From positions 1-5,775 of the forward strand of contig CAAFQL010000064.1 of NCBI GenBank assembly GCA_900765125.1: 5,775 nucleotides of DNA. The letters run 5' to 3'. The position numbers and the translations under genes are program-made. The stretch is from Oscillospiraceae bacterium. GTDB lineage: Bacteria > Bacillota > Clostridia > Oscillospirales > Ruminococcaceae. Positions within the stretch are counted from its first letter, which is position 1; the number at the start of each line of letters is the position of its first letter. Under the pieces are notes generated by a model. It saw only the letters and a list, made by a program, of their open reading frames with translations. It was not told the origin of the DNA and ran no database searches. Positions 1 to 5,775 of this stretch are shown here, piece after piece.

Positions 1-2
1 GC

Positions 3-293
3 CATCTTGCACAGGACGGATTGATCATAGTTGTAATAGGTATTGAAAAAATGACAAATACTGTTGTCTCAGGACCTGATATTATATCAAGAGGTTTTGT
101 ATACGTACGTGAATCAGAGACACTTATGGAAGAAGCCAGACAGGTGATTTTACGTGCTCTTGACAAATGTACAGGTCAGGATCTTAGGGAGTGGGGAACG
201 CTCAAAACCAAGCTTCGTGATGTTCTGTCTGAATATATATATGGCAAAACAAAGAGAAGTCCTATGATCCTGCCTATTATTATGGAGATTTAA
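3..293 (+). CDS. Ribonuclease J, C-terminal end (partial, 5' end outside window)
   Basis: This is the last 96 residues of a metallo-beta-lactamase/beta-CASP ribonuclease of the RNase J family, which combines endonuclease and 5'-to-3' exonuclease activity in mRNA decay and rRNA maturation. The frame is open from the left edge; positions 1-2 belong to an incomplete codon. Diagnostic stretches are HLAQDGLI at the edge, then SGPDIISRGFVYVRES and, at the very end, KTKRSPMILPIIMEI, all typical of the RNase J C-terminal domain that supports dimerisation. The frame ends at TAA 291-293, as expected for a family whose members often stop at this IMEI-like end. The catalytic metal-binding histidines lie upstream and cannot be checked. 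An internal TTG at 21 is a codon inside the gene, not a start. Firmicutes often carry two paralogues (rnjA and rnjB); this fragment does not let me say which one this is. The family call is secure. Confidence 0.93.
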   Translation, partial: HLAQDGLIIVVIGIEKMTNTVVSGPDIISRGFVYVRESETLMEEARQVILRALDKCTGQDLREWGTLKTKLRDVLSEYIYGKTKRSPMILPIIMEI

Positions 294-299
294 GATGAT

Positions 300-338
300 G
301 CTCCCGTAGAACATCCGGGAGCCGGATTCTGAATCCGG
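300..338 (+). repeat. Two abutting inverted repeats (hairpins) in the leader of gdpP
   Basis: Hairpin A pairs 300-306 (GCTCCCG) with 316-322 (CGGGAGC), a perfect 7 bp stem with a 9-base loop. Hairpin B is a near-continuous palindrome, 322-329 (CCGGATTC) against 331-338 (GAATCCGG); sterically it would fold as 6-7 bp with a 3-5 base loop. The 3' arm of B ends on the first two Gs of the gdpP ribosome binding site at 337-341. A third pairing, 313-318 (ATCCGG) with 322-327 (CCGGAT) around a 3-base loop, is mutually exclusive with both A and B. No T-run follows on the + strand, so this is not a standard intrinsic terminator. Possible roles are a processing or stability element or translational control of gdpP. 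The pairing is seen directly; the role is inferred. Confidence 0.6.
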
Positions 339-341
339 AGG
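337..341 (+). promoter_or_regulatory. Ribosome binding site of gdpP
   Basis: GGAGG lies 8 bases before the ATG at 350, which is strong pairing at good spacing and fixes the start of gdpP. Its first two bases are also the end of the inverted repeat upstream, so local RNA folding could partly mask it. Confidence 0.8.
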
Positions 342-349
342 AAAAAACA

Positions 350-2314
350 ATGAAAAAAAATAAGGCTGTACTATTTTTTCTGCTATCCGTGTTCATGCTT
401 ATCAGCATAGTAGTACCTGTTATTATTTATTCAGTTATAAAGGGACTTAGCGGCTTTGTATTTATGTTTCTGCCTGCTGTTATTTTGAGTATTATTCTTT
501 TGTGGGTGGGATTTTTTGTACAGCAAAAAATCGCTACAGGTCAAATCATGAACGAAATGCTTCAGGAGCTTGTCGGTATGTCTCTGAAAAAGCTTTCTGT
601 GCCTGTTGTCCTTACAGAGAAAGACGGAAAAATATTCTGGTATAACGATAAGTTCAAAGGGCAGTTTTTACAGGGACGAAGAAAAAAGACAACATTTCAG
701 GAACTTCTCTGTATGAATGTGAACACTCTGATGGATGGTCATGACATGATGCTTGAACATCAGGGCAGAAAATATCGTGTACACAGCGAAACTATCTGCA
801 TTCAGGACTCAAATGTTTATGTGGTGCAGTTTGTAGAGATAACTGATCAGGTTAGACTTCAAAACGAACTGAGGGAATCCAGACCCTGTGTAATGCTTAT
901 GGTCATTGACGGTTATGATGATGTAATGCAGTATGCAAAAGAAAGTGAAAAAGCGCAGGTTTCTGCTGAGGTGGAGATACTCCTTGAAAATTTCATGGCA
1001 GGTACAAAGGGTATTGTTCGTAAGATAGACAACGACCAGTTCTATGCTGTTATGGAAACAAGATATATCTATAATGCAATGAACAAACGTTTTCCTATTT
1101 TAGACGAGGCAAGAAAGATATGCGTTGCCGACAGAATAAGAGTTACATTCTCTATAGGTGTAGGCATAGGCGGCACTTCTCTTGAGGAAAGCGAAAAGAT
1201 CGCAAGGCAGTCCCTTGATATGGCACTGGGACGAGGCGGTGATCAGGCGGCTGTCAAGATGGAAAATGGCTTTAATTTTTACGGCGGTGCGTCCAAGGGT
1301 GTTGAAAAACGCTCAAAGGCTATGATACGTTCAATGGCTCTTGCGTTACAGGAGATGATTGAAAGTTCTGAACATATCTATATTATGGGGCATCGTTTCG
1401 GTGACCTTGATGCTATCGGTTCAGCCTGCGGCATGGCAGGTGCAATAAAGCTTATGGGCAAATCTGCTACAGTTGTTGTAAGACGTCAGAGCTGCCTTGC
1501 AGGAAATCTCATCGACAGAATGAAGTCCTGTAAGAATCCACCGGAATTCATGGAGCCGGAAACAGCTGTTTTAATGGCAAATGAAAAGTCATTACTTATT
1601 GTAGTCGATACTCACAATAAAGACATATTAGAGAGCTTTGAGCTTTACCGTAAGGTGAGAAATGTGGTAGTAATAGATCACCACCGCAAAAATATAAACT
1701 ACATTGAAAATGCAGCGCTCTTCCATCATGAACCATATGCTTCATCAGCATCGGAAATGGTAACGGAGCTTATACAGTATTTTCGTCTTGAAAAGGATAT
1801 TCCTGCTGAATATGCAGATGCACTTCTTGCCGGAATAACTCTTGATACAAAGAATTTCGTTATGCGTACAGGTGTACGTACTTTTGAAGCGGCAGCATAT
1901 CTTAGACGTGTTGGTGCTGATACTATACAGGTAAAGTCACTATTCTCTGATACTATTTCAATGTATCAAATGCGCTCTCAGATAGTTGCACACGCTGAGA
2001 TTTTCAGAAATAACGCTATTTCTGTAGTAAAGCTCCAGAACAGTTCTGTAAGGCTTCTTGCTGCTCAGTCAGCAGACGAGCTTCTGAGCATACAGGGTGT
2101 TGAGGCATCTTTTGTGCTCTATCTGGAAAACGGCGGTGTCAGCATATCCGCACGTTCACTTGGAAAGGTGAATGTGCAGCTTGTAATGGAGGCATTGGGC
2201 GGAGGCGGTCATCAGACAATGGCAGCGACACAGATACCGTCTGCAACAATTCAGGATACAAAGGAACGTCTCCTGCAAGTGCTTGAAGATTATGAAGCAG
2301 AGTATAAGAGATAA
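350..2314 (+). CDS. gdpP: GdpP-type cyclic-di-AMP phosphodiesterase (membrane, PAS, degenerate GGDEF, DHH/DHHA1)
   Basis: This 654-residue protein matches the GdpP (YybT) family in length and domain order. Known members hydrolyse the second messenger c-di-AMP to pApA at the cytoplasmic face of the membrane, affecting potassium balance, osmotic and cell-wall stress and beta-lactam tolerance. Two hydrophobic segments at about residues 7-29 and 34-57 anchor it. A PAS-like region (about 80-172) follows, then a GGDEF-like domain (about 178-305) whose signature is degenerate (D227-N-D-Q-F231), so diguanylate cyclase activity is unlikely. The DHH domain (about 340-500) keeps the expected metal ligands: H348, D352 and D354 in GHRFGDLDAIG, D420 in VVDTH, D443-H444-H445 in VIDHH, and D499 in GITLDTKNF. 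The DHHA1 part ends with ARSLGKVN and the glycine-rich GGGGHQ (617-622). The enzyme therefore looks intact. GGAGG 8 bases upstream supports the ATG start. It lies 56 bases after the RNase J gene and 65 bases before rplI, the common Firmicute arrangement. Confidence 0.95.
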   Translation: MKKNKAVLFFLLSVFMLISIVVPVIIYSVIKGLSGFVFMFLPAVILSIILLWVGFFVQQKIATGQIMNEMLQELVGMSLKKLSVPVVLTEKDGKIFWYNDKFKGQFLQGRRKKTTFQELLCMNVNTLMDGHDMMLEHQGRKYRVHSETICIQDSNVYVVQFVEITDQVRLQNELRESRPCVMLMVIDGYDDVMQYAKESEKAQVSAEVEILLENFMAGTKGIVRKIDNDQFYAVMETRYIYNAMNKRFPILDEARKICVADRIRVTFSIGVGIGGTSLEESEKIARQSLDMALGRGGDQAAVKMENGFNFYGGASKGVEKRSKAMIRSMALALQEMIESSEHIYIMGHRFGDLDAIGSACGMAGAIKLMGKSATVVVRRQSCLAGNLIDRMKSCKNPPEFMEPETAVLMANEKSLLIVVDTHNKDILESFELYRKVRNVVVIDHHRKNINYIENAALFHHEPYASSASEMVTELIQYFRLEKDIPAEYADALLAGITLDTKNFVMRTGVRTFEAAAYLRRVGADTIQVKSLFSDTISMYQMRSQIVAHAEIFRNNAISVVKLQNSSVRLLAAQSADELLSIQGVEASFVLYLENGGVSISARSLGKVNVQLVMEALGGGGHQTMAATQIPSATIQDTKERLLQVLEDYEAEYKR

Positions 2315-2364
2315 TATTATAAGAAGCTGATCTCACACGAATTTCTGTTAGTTCGGTTTCTAAG

Positions 2365-2370
2365 AAAGGA
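2365..2370 (+). promoter_or_regulatory. Ribosome binding site of rplI
   Basis: AAAGGA sits 9 bases before the ATG at 2380. It is weaker than the GGAGG sites of gdpP and dnaB but well placed. The rest of the 65-base gap after gdpP (2315-2379) is AT-rich and shows no convincing promoter, terminator or L9-binding structure. Confidence 0.65.
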
Positions 2371-2379
2371 ATATTTATT

Positions 2380-2826
2380 ATGAAGGTTATTTATTTACAG
2401 GATGTAAAAGGCTCAGGTAAAAAGGGTGAAGTAAAGAATGTGGCAGACGGATATGCTCGCAATATGCTGTTTCCAAAGGGTCTTGCAATAGAAGCTAATG
2501 CGAAGAATCTTTCTGAACTCGCAGGAAAGAATTCATCAGTAGCTCACAAGATAGATGTGGAAAAGCAGAAGGCAAAGGAAATTGCAGATATTATAGGAGG
2601 CAAAACCGTAAAGGCTGTTGCAAAGGCAGGTACAGGCGGCAGACTTTTTGGTGCTGTTACTGCACAGAATATTGCAGAGTGCATCGAGAAACAGTACGGC
2701 TGCAAGGTAGATAAGAAAAAGATCTCTCTTAAATCCGAAATAAAGAATTTCGGTACTTATGAAGCGGACATCAAGCTTTATACAGGCATTTCTGTCAAGG
2801 TAATTGTAGAAGTTTCCGAAAACTGA
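2380..2826 (+). CDS. rplI: 50S ribosomal protein L9
   Basis: The 148-residue product has the standard length and layout of bacterial L9, a two-domain protein of the large subunit that binds 23S rRNA near the base of the L1 stalk and helps limit frameshifting. The N-terminal domain starts MKVIYLQDVKGSGKKGEVKN and carries the family signature at residues 13-40. All signature positions fit (G13, G16, V21, G24-Y25, N28, L30, G34, A36, N40) except position 29, where Met replaces the usual Phe or Tyr. A lysine- and alanine-rich helix (about 41-75) connects to the C-terminal domain, which contains GGRLFGAVTAQNIA (about 86-99) and ends in the hydrophobic strand ISVKVIVEV. In many bacteria rplI follows rpsF-ssb-rpsR; here it lies between gdpP and dnaB, as in Bacillus-type genomes. 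An intrinsic terminator begins about 9 bases after its stop codon. Confidence 0.97.
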   Translation: MKVIYLQDVKGSGKKGEVKNVADGYARNMLFPKGLAIEANAKNLSELAGKNSSVAHKIDVEKQKAKEIADIIGGKTVKAVAKAGTGGRLFGAVTAQNIAECIEKQYGCKVDKKKISLKSEIKNFGTYEADIKLYTGISVKVIVEVSEN

Positions 2827-2834
2827 TGTACCAC

Positions 2835-2866
2835 TATGGGCGACGTTTGTTCGCCCGTATTTTTTT
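2835..2866 (+). terminator. Intrinsic (Rho-independent) terminator after rplI
   Basis: A 9 bp stem pairs 2835-2843 (TATGGGCGA) with 2851-2859 (TCGCCCGTA). The core is GGGCGA/TCGCCC with one G-T wobble, and the loop is 7 bases (2844-2850). A run of seven Ts (2860-2866) follows directly. This is the classic shape of an intrinsic terminator on the + strand. It lies only 24 bases before the dnaB start, so it would end or attenuate transcripts from the gdpP-rplI side before they enter dnaB. Confidence 0.88.
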
Positions 2867-2874
2867 CTGAAAAC

Positions 2875-2883
2875 AGGAGGTGA
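2875..2883 (+). promoter_or_regulatory. Strong ribosome binding site of dnaB
   Basis: AGGAGGTGA is an almost full-length match to the anti-Shine-Dalgarno sequence and lies 7 bases before the ATG at 2891. It starts just 8 bases after the terminator T-run, leaving no room for a promoter between the two. Confidence 0.85.
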
Positions 2884-2890
2884 GAGACAT

Positions 2891-4243
2891 ATGGCACAAA
2901 ATCAGTTTGAACAGCTTGAAACAGGCGGCGAACTGCCTTTCAGCCTTGAAGCAGAACAGACAATTCTTGGTGCAGTTCTGACAGAACCGGATGTTTTGTC
3001 AACAGTTCTTGAAAAGATAAAGCCCGACTGCTTTTTTAACGATCAGCATAAGGCGCTTTTTCAGATAATTGTTCAGATGTTTACATCAGGTGAAAAGGCT
3101 GATGTTATTACGCTGCTTAATATTGCAATGCAGCAGCATCTGTTTGATACTGCTCAGGAGGGAAGAGCTTATCTTGCTGCGCTTATCAATATGGTGCCGT
3201 CTGTTTCAAATATAGAAAGCTACTGTAATATAGTTGCGGAGAAATTTTACCTTAGAAGTCTTGCTTTTGCGGCAAGGTCAATATTGCAGGATGTTCAGAG
3301 CGGTGAAGTAAATGCACAGGCTCTTCTTGACAGTGCTGAACAGAAGATATTTGACATTCGTCAGGGCAGATCTATACAGGGACTTGTAAAGATAGGAGAT
3401 GCAGTCTGCGAAGCATATGACCGTATAGGAAAAATATCGGGACCGGATAAGGAAAAATATTTAGGTGCACGTACAGGATATAAGTATCTTGATACTGTAA
3501 CGTCAGGTCTTAACCGTTCTGATCTTATACTTATAGCGGCACGTCCCGGCATGGGCAAAACTTCTTTTGCAATAAATATAGCTACTAATGTTGCAAGACG
3601 TGGAGATAAAGAAGTTGCAGTATTTTCCTTGGAAATGTCGAGAGAGCAGCTTGCAACACGTATGCTCTCCACAGAAGCTCTTGTTGATTCTCATAAGCTG
3701 AGAAGTGGTTTTCTTACAAATGATGACTGGGTACGTCTTGCACAGGGTGCAGGAGTATTGAGCGGTCTGCCTATGTATTTTGATGATACCGCAGGCATAA
3801 CAGTTCAGCAGATAAAGGCAAAACTCAGACGTATGAAAAATCTGGGACTTGTTGTTATAGATTATCTTCAGCTTATGACATCTACTCTTAAAACAGATAA
3901 CCGTGTGCTTGTTATTTCCGAGATCACAAGACAGCTTAAGATCATGGCTAAGGAGCTTGACATTCCGGTAATTCTTTTGTCTCAGCTGTCTCGTGGACCT
4001 GAAAGCAGAAACGATAAACGTCCTATGCTCTCAGACCTTCGTGAATCCGGTTCTATTGAGCAGGATGCAGATATTGTAATGTTTTTATATAGAGATGCTT
4101 ATTACAATAAAGATAGTGCAACGCCTAATATTTCGGAATGTATCATAGCTAAAAACAGACACGGAGAAACAGGTACGGTAAATCTTGTCTGGGACGGTCA
4201 GTTTACACGTTTCAGTGATGCGGAGATGCGTGATGAGCATTAA
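2891..4243 (+). CDS. dnaB: Replicative DNA helicase DnaB (DnaC in Bacillus nomenclature)
   Basis: This 450-residue protein is a full-length hexameric replicative helicase, which unwinds DNA 5'-to-3' at the fork and works with primase and the helicase loader. The N-terminal domain (about 15-115) opens with LPFSLEAEQTILGAVL, a typical family start. A linker (about 145-185) leads to the RecA-like motor (about 190-445). Visible motor motifs are Walker A ARPGMGKTS (217-225, K223-T224), the catalytic glutamate E248 in FSLEMS, Walker B VVIDYLQL (321-328, D324), the SQLSR motif with Q365, the conserved LRESGSIEQDADIVMFLYR, and K421/R423 in KNRHG, which correspond to the trans-acting lysine and arginine finger of the family. 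There is no intein and no missing core motif. The ATG start is fixed by the strong ribosome binding site. The last 11 bases overlap the start of tilS, which suggests co-translation. Confidence 0.97.
   Translation: MAQNQFEQLETGGELPFSLEAEQTILGAVLTEPDVLSTVLEKIKPDCFFNDQHKALFQIIVQMFTSGEKADVITLLNIAMQQHLFDTAQEGRAYLAALINMVPSVSNIESYCNIVAEKFYLRSLAFAARSILQDVQSGEVNAQALLDSAEQKIFDIRQGRSIQGLVKIGDAVCEAYDRIGKISGPDKEKYLGARTGYKYLDTVTSGLNRSDLILIAARPGMGKTSFAINIATNVARRGDKEVAVFSLEMSREQLATRMLSTEALVDSHKLRSGFLTNDDWVRLAQGAGVLSGLPMYFDDTAGITVQQIKAKLRRMKNLGLVVIDYLQLMTSTLKTDNRVLVISEITRQLKIMAKELDIPVILLSQLSRGPESRNDKRPMLSDLRESGSIEQDADIVMFLYRDAYYNKDSATPNISECIIAKNRHGETGTVNLVWDGQFTRFSDAEMRDEH
4222..4225 (+). promoter_or_regulatory. 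Ribosome binding site that decides the tilS start
   Basis: GGAG lies inside the end of dnaB, 7 bases before the ATG at 4233. Earlier in-frame ATGs at 4185 and 4218 have no comparable site upstream and would add residues unlike TilS, so 4233 is the preferred start. Confidence 0.65.
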
Positions 4244-5615
4244 AGAGAATTTTATCAAAAAGATGGAGCAGTTTATTCAGGAACAGCAGCTTCTGAAAGA
4301 TGAAAACAGAGTGTGTTGTGCTTTGTCAGGTGGTGCAGACAGTGTTGCATTGCTTGTGGGAATGATCATGCTTAGGGAAAAACTCTCATTAGAAGTTTCT
4401 GCTATCCATGTTAATCACTGCCTCAGAGGTGCAGAAAGTGACGGAGACGAGCAGTTCTGCCGAGAGTTGTGTGAAAGGATTGAAGTTACTCTTCATGTAC
4501 ACCGTTGTGATGTGAATGCTTATCGTGAAAAAAACGGTGGTTCTGTTGAAACAGCAGCAAGACAGTGTAGATATGCAGCCTTTGAAAAGGAAGATGGTCT
4601 TATTGCAACAGCGCATACGGCCTCTGATAATTTGGAAACAGTTTTGCAGCGGCTTGCAAGAGGCACAGGACTTCACGGCTTGTGCGGCATTCCGGTAAAA
4701 AGAGAACGCTTTATAAGACCTGTTTTGTTTGCCTCAAGGCAGGAAATCGAGGACTTTCTCAGTGAAATTGGTGAAAGCTTTGTTACTGACAGTTCGAATA
4801 ATTCCGATGACTATACAAGAAATCGTATACGTCATAATATAGTACCACTTTTGAAAAAGCTGAATCCTTCTGTTGAAAAAACAGTTTCTGCAATGTGCGG
4901 CTCTTTGAGAACTGATGATGAGTTTTTTGATGATCAGTGCAGCATAGCATTTAATAAACATTTCAAACAGCCTATGTGTCTTGTAAATGTACTTGAAATG
5001 CCTAAGGCGATACGTGTAAGATGCTTTGCAAAGCTTTTGGAAAAGTGCGGCGTTTCCTATGATGCAAGAATGCTTAATGATATGGAGAGAATCGTTCACA
5101 CAGGGGGAAAATGTCACCTTTCAGGATACTTTGACTGTTTGGCTTCAAAAGGAGAGCTTGTTATTCGTAAGATGGAGGATAGATCTTCTGTCCAAAGGGA
5201 AATGGATTTTGATATAGGACAGCAATCTCTGTTTAACGACATATATTTTCATACAACGCTAATAACAGATCAGAATGAAATAAATGGTTGCATAATTAAC
5301 AAAAAATACACAAATAGTTTGCTTGATTATGATAAAATAAAAGGGTGTGTAACACTGAGAAGCCGCCGACCCGGAGACAGGATTCAGCTTGCAGGGCGTG
5401 GTTTCAGCGTATCAATAAAAAAACGAATACAAGAGGTGGTTCCGTTGAGCAGACGGCATACGCTGCATTTTCTCGAAGATGAGGAAGGTCTTATTTATGC
5501 TGAGGGCATAGGTATTTCAGAGCGTGTGAGACCTGCTTTAAACGAGACGGAGAAACTTTTAGTGGTTTCTATCATATATGACATAGATGAACCTCTTGGC
5601 ATGGAAAAGGAGTGA
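4233..5615 (+). CDS. tilS: tRNA(Ile)-lysidine synthase TilS
   Basis: TilS joins lysine to C34 of the CAU-anticodon tRNA-Ile using ATP, making lysidine so that the tRNA reads AUA as isoleucine instead of AUG; it is essential in most bacteria. From the ATG at 4233 the product has 460 residues, normal for the long (three-region) form. The N-terminal PP-loop ATPase domain shows LSGGADS (31-37), HVNHCLRG (59-66), ATAHTASDNLETVLQRLARG (125-144), RPVL (162-165), DSSN (186-189) and YTRNRIRHNIVPLL (194-207). A poorly conserved middle region follows (about 215-365). The C-terminal tRNA-binding domain has LRSRRPGDRIQL (375-386) and continues to GIGISERVRP (425-434). The frame extends upstream to 4185 within dnaB, but the ribosome binding site and family N-termini favour 4233. 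It overlaps dnaB by 11 bases and is followed after 5 bases by the ftsH-like gene. Bases 5281-5340, in the variable region, are markedly AT-rich. Confidence 0.95.
   Translation: MSIKENFIKKMEQFIQEQQLLKDENRVCCALSGGADSVALLVGMIMLREKLSLEVSAIHVNHCLRGAESDGDEQFCRELCERIEVTLHVHRCDVNAYREKNGGSVETAARQCRYAAFEKEDGLIATAHTASDNLETVLQRLARGTGLHGLCGIPVKRERFIRPVLFASRQEIEDFLSEIGESFVTDSSNNSDDYTRNRIRHNIVPLLKKLNPSVEKTVSAMCGSLRTDDEFFDDQCSIAFNKHFKQPMCLVNVLEMPKAIRVRCFAKLLEKCGVSYDARMLNDMERIVHTGGKCHLSGYFDCLASKGELVIRKMEDRSSVQREMDFDIGQQSLFNDIYFHTTLITDQNEINGCIINKKYTNSLLDYDKIKGCVTLRSRRPGDRIQLAGRGFSVSIKKRIQEVVPLSRRHTLHFLEDEEGLIYAEGIGISERVRPALNETEKLLVVSIIYDIDEPLGMEKE
5607..5612 (+). promoter_or_regulatory. Ribosome binding site supporting a TTG start for the ftsH-like gene
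   Basis: AAGGAG, embedded in the last codons of tilS, lies 8 bases before TTG 5621. The nearby ATG at 5616 is followed by CTT TGA and stops at once, so it cannot be the start. TTG is therefore the best-supported start codon. Confidence 0.75.
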
Positions 5616-5620
5616 ATGCT

Positions 5621-5775
5621 TTGACACCAAAAAAGAACCGTGGTATCGGTGCATATCTGATTGTTGCAGTATTGCTTATTGCAGCTCTTATTTTTATGTT
5701 ACAGGGCTTTGGAAGCAGTTCGACTGATGCGGAGTACTCTGAGGTACTTTCATACTTTGATGAATATGAGGTAAA
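5621..5775 (+). CDS. ftsH: FtsH-like ATP-dependent membrane zinc protease, N-terminus (partial, runs off right edge)
   Basis: Fifty-one codons are visible. The product begins with a short basic stretch (TPKKNRG), has one hydrophobic segment at about residues 9-27 (IGAYLIVAVLLIAALIFML), and continues into an extracytoplasmic part with AEYSEVLSYFDEYEV (37-51). That layout, with a Y-S-E/D-F/V-L-like motif soon after the first membrane helix, is typical of FtsH, a hexameric AAA+ zinc protease that degrades misfolded membrane proteins and some regulators. The AAA+ and HEXXH parts would lie outside the window, so the identification rests on the N-terminal pattern and the well-known tilS-ftsH neighbourhood (often with hpt between them, absent here). 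The start is TTG at 5621, 5 bases after the tilS stop. Another single-pass membrane protein cannot be excluded. Confidence 0.75.
   Translation, partial: MTPKKNRGIGAYLIVAVLLIAALIFMLQGFGSSSTDAEYSEVLSYFDEYEV

Noticed and set aside
1235..1246. GGDQ at GdpP residues 296-299 looks like a GGDEF remnant.
   Set aside because: It lies near the end of the domain in the ALGRGGDQ(A/V)AVK stretch typical of GdpP proteins. The true GGDEF position is DNDQF at residues 227-231.
2283..2320. TTGAAG followed by TATAAG, GATAAT and TATTAT-like hexamers at the end of gdpP as a possible rplI promoter.
   Set aside because: The spacers are wrong (14 or 21 bases) and such hexamers are expected by chance in AT-rich sequence.
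2342..2367. TTTCT repeats and AGAAA in the rplI leader as a regulatory hairpin.
   Set aside because: The pairing is five A/T-rich base pairs with either a one-base or a 16-base loop, too weak to support a structured leader.
2804..2832. TTGTAG with TGTACC 17 bases later as a possible dnaB promoter ahead of the terminator.
   Set aside because: The -10 match is only about three of six bases, and a start there would still have to pass the terminator.
3361..3672. Open frames on the minus strand within dnaB (also at 150-350, 2139-2336, 3503-3694, 4389-4676 and 4734-5117).
   Set aside because: Each lies within or overlaps a confidently assigned + strand gene, shows no recognisable domain, and is best explained as a reverse-strand shadow.
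4516..4698. Alternative + strand frames inside tilS (4516-4698 and 5026-5217).
   Set aside because: They are out of frame with the conserved TilS coding sequence, lack family features, and look like chance frames.
5621..5647. TTGACA at 5621-5626 as a -35 box.
   Set aside because: It is the start codon and second codon of the ftsH-like gene, and no good -10 box lies at 16-18 bases (TATCGG is weak).

Overview
The window is an ordinary bacterial housekeeping block, with all six genes on the + strand. Gene content and order (RNase J end, gdpP, rplI, dnaB, tilS, ftsH start), the low to moderate GC content, the strong GGAGG-type ribosome binding sites and one TTG start all suggest a low-GC Firmicute. 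My best guess is a Clostridia member of the Ruminococcus/Oscillospiraceae type. That placement is inferred from protein style and synteny, because no database search was possible.

Layout. Positions 1-293 hold the C-terminal end of ribonuclease J. A 56-base gap with two abutting inverted repeats follows. Next is gdpP (350-2314), a membrane-anchored cyclic-di-AMP phosphodiesterase. A 65-base gap leads to rplI (2380-2826), ribosomal protein L9. A clear intrinsic terminator (about 2835-2866) sits in the 64-base gap before dnaB (2891-4243), the replicative helicase. tilS (start re-assigned to 4233, end 5615) overlaps the end of dnaB by 11 bases. Five bases after tilS, a reading frame opens with TTG at 5621 and runs off the window; it looks like the N-terminus of the membrane protease FtsH.

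How the genes relate. gdpP-rplI-dnaB is a well-known Firmicute neighbourhood, and tilS next to ftsH is another. Here the two are joined, with RNase J upstream. The products serve RNA decay, c-di-AMP turnover, ribosome structure, chromosome replication, tRNA decoding and membrane proteolysis. They share growth-linked expression rather than one pathway. The terminator divides the block into a possible upstream unit (rnj-gdpP-rplI) and a downstream unit (dnaB-tilS-ftsH) that needs read-through or a promoter I could not identify.

I found no mobile element, CRISPR array, tRNA, rRNA or novel defence-like system. The most interesting non-coding signal is the set of mutually exclusive hairpins just upstream of gdpP. 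No intergenic stretch exceeds 65 bases, and the remaining open frames on either strand are shadows of these genes.
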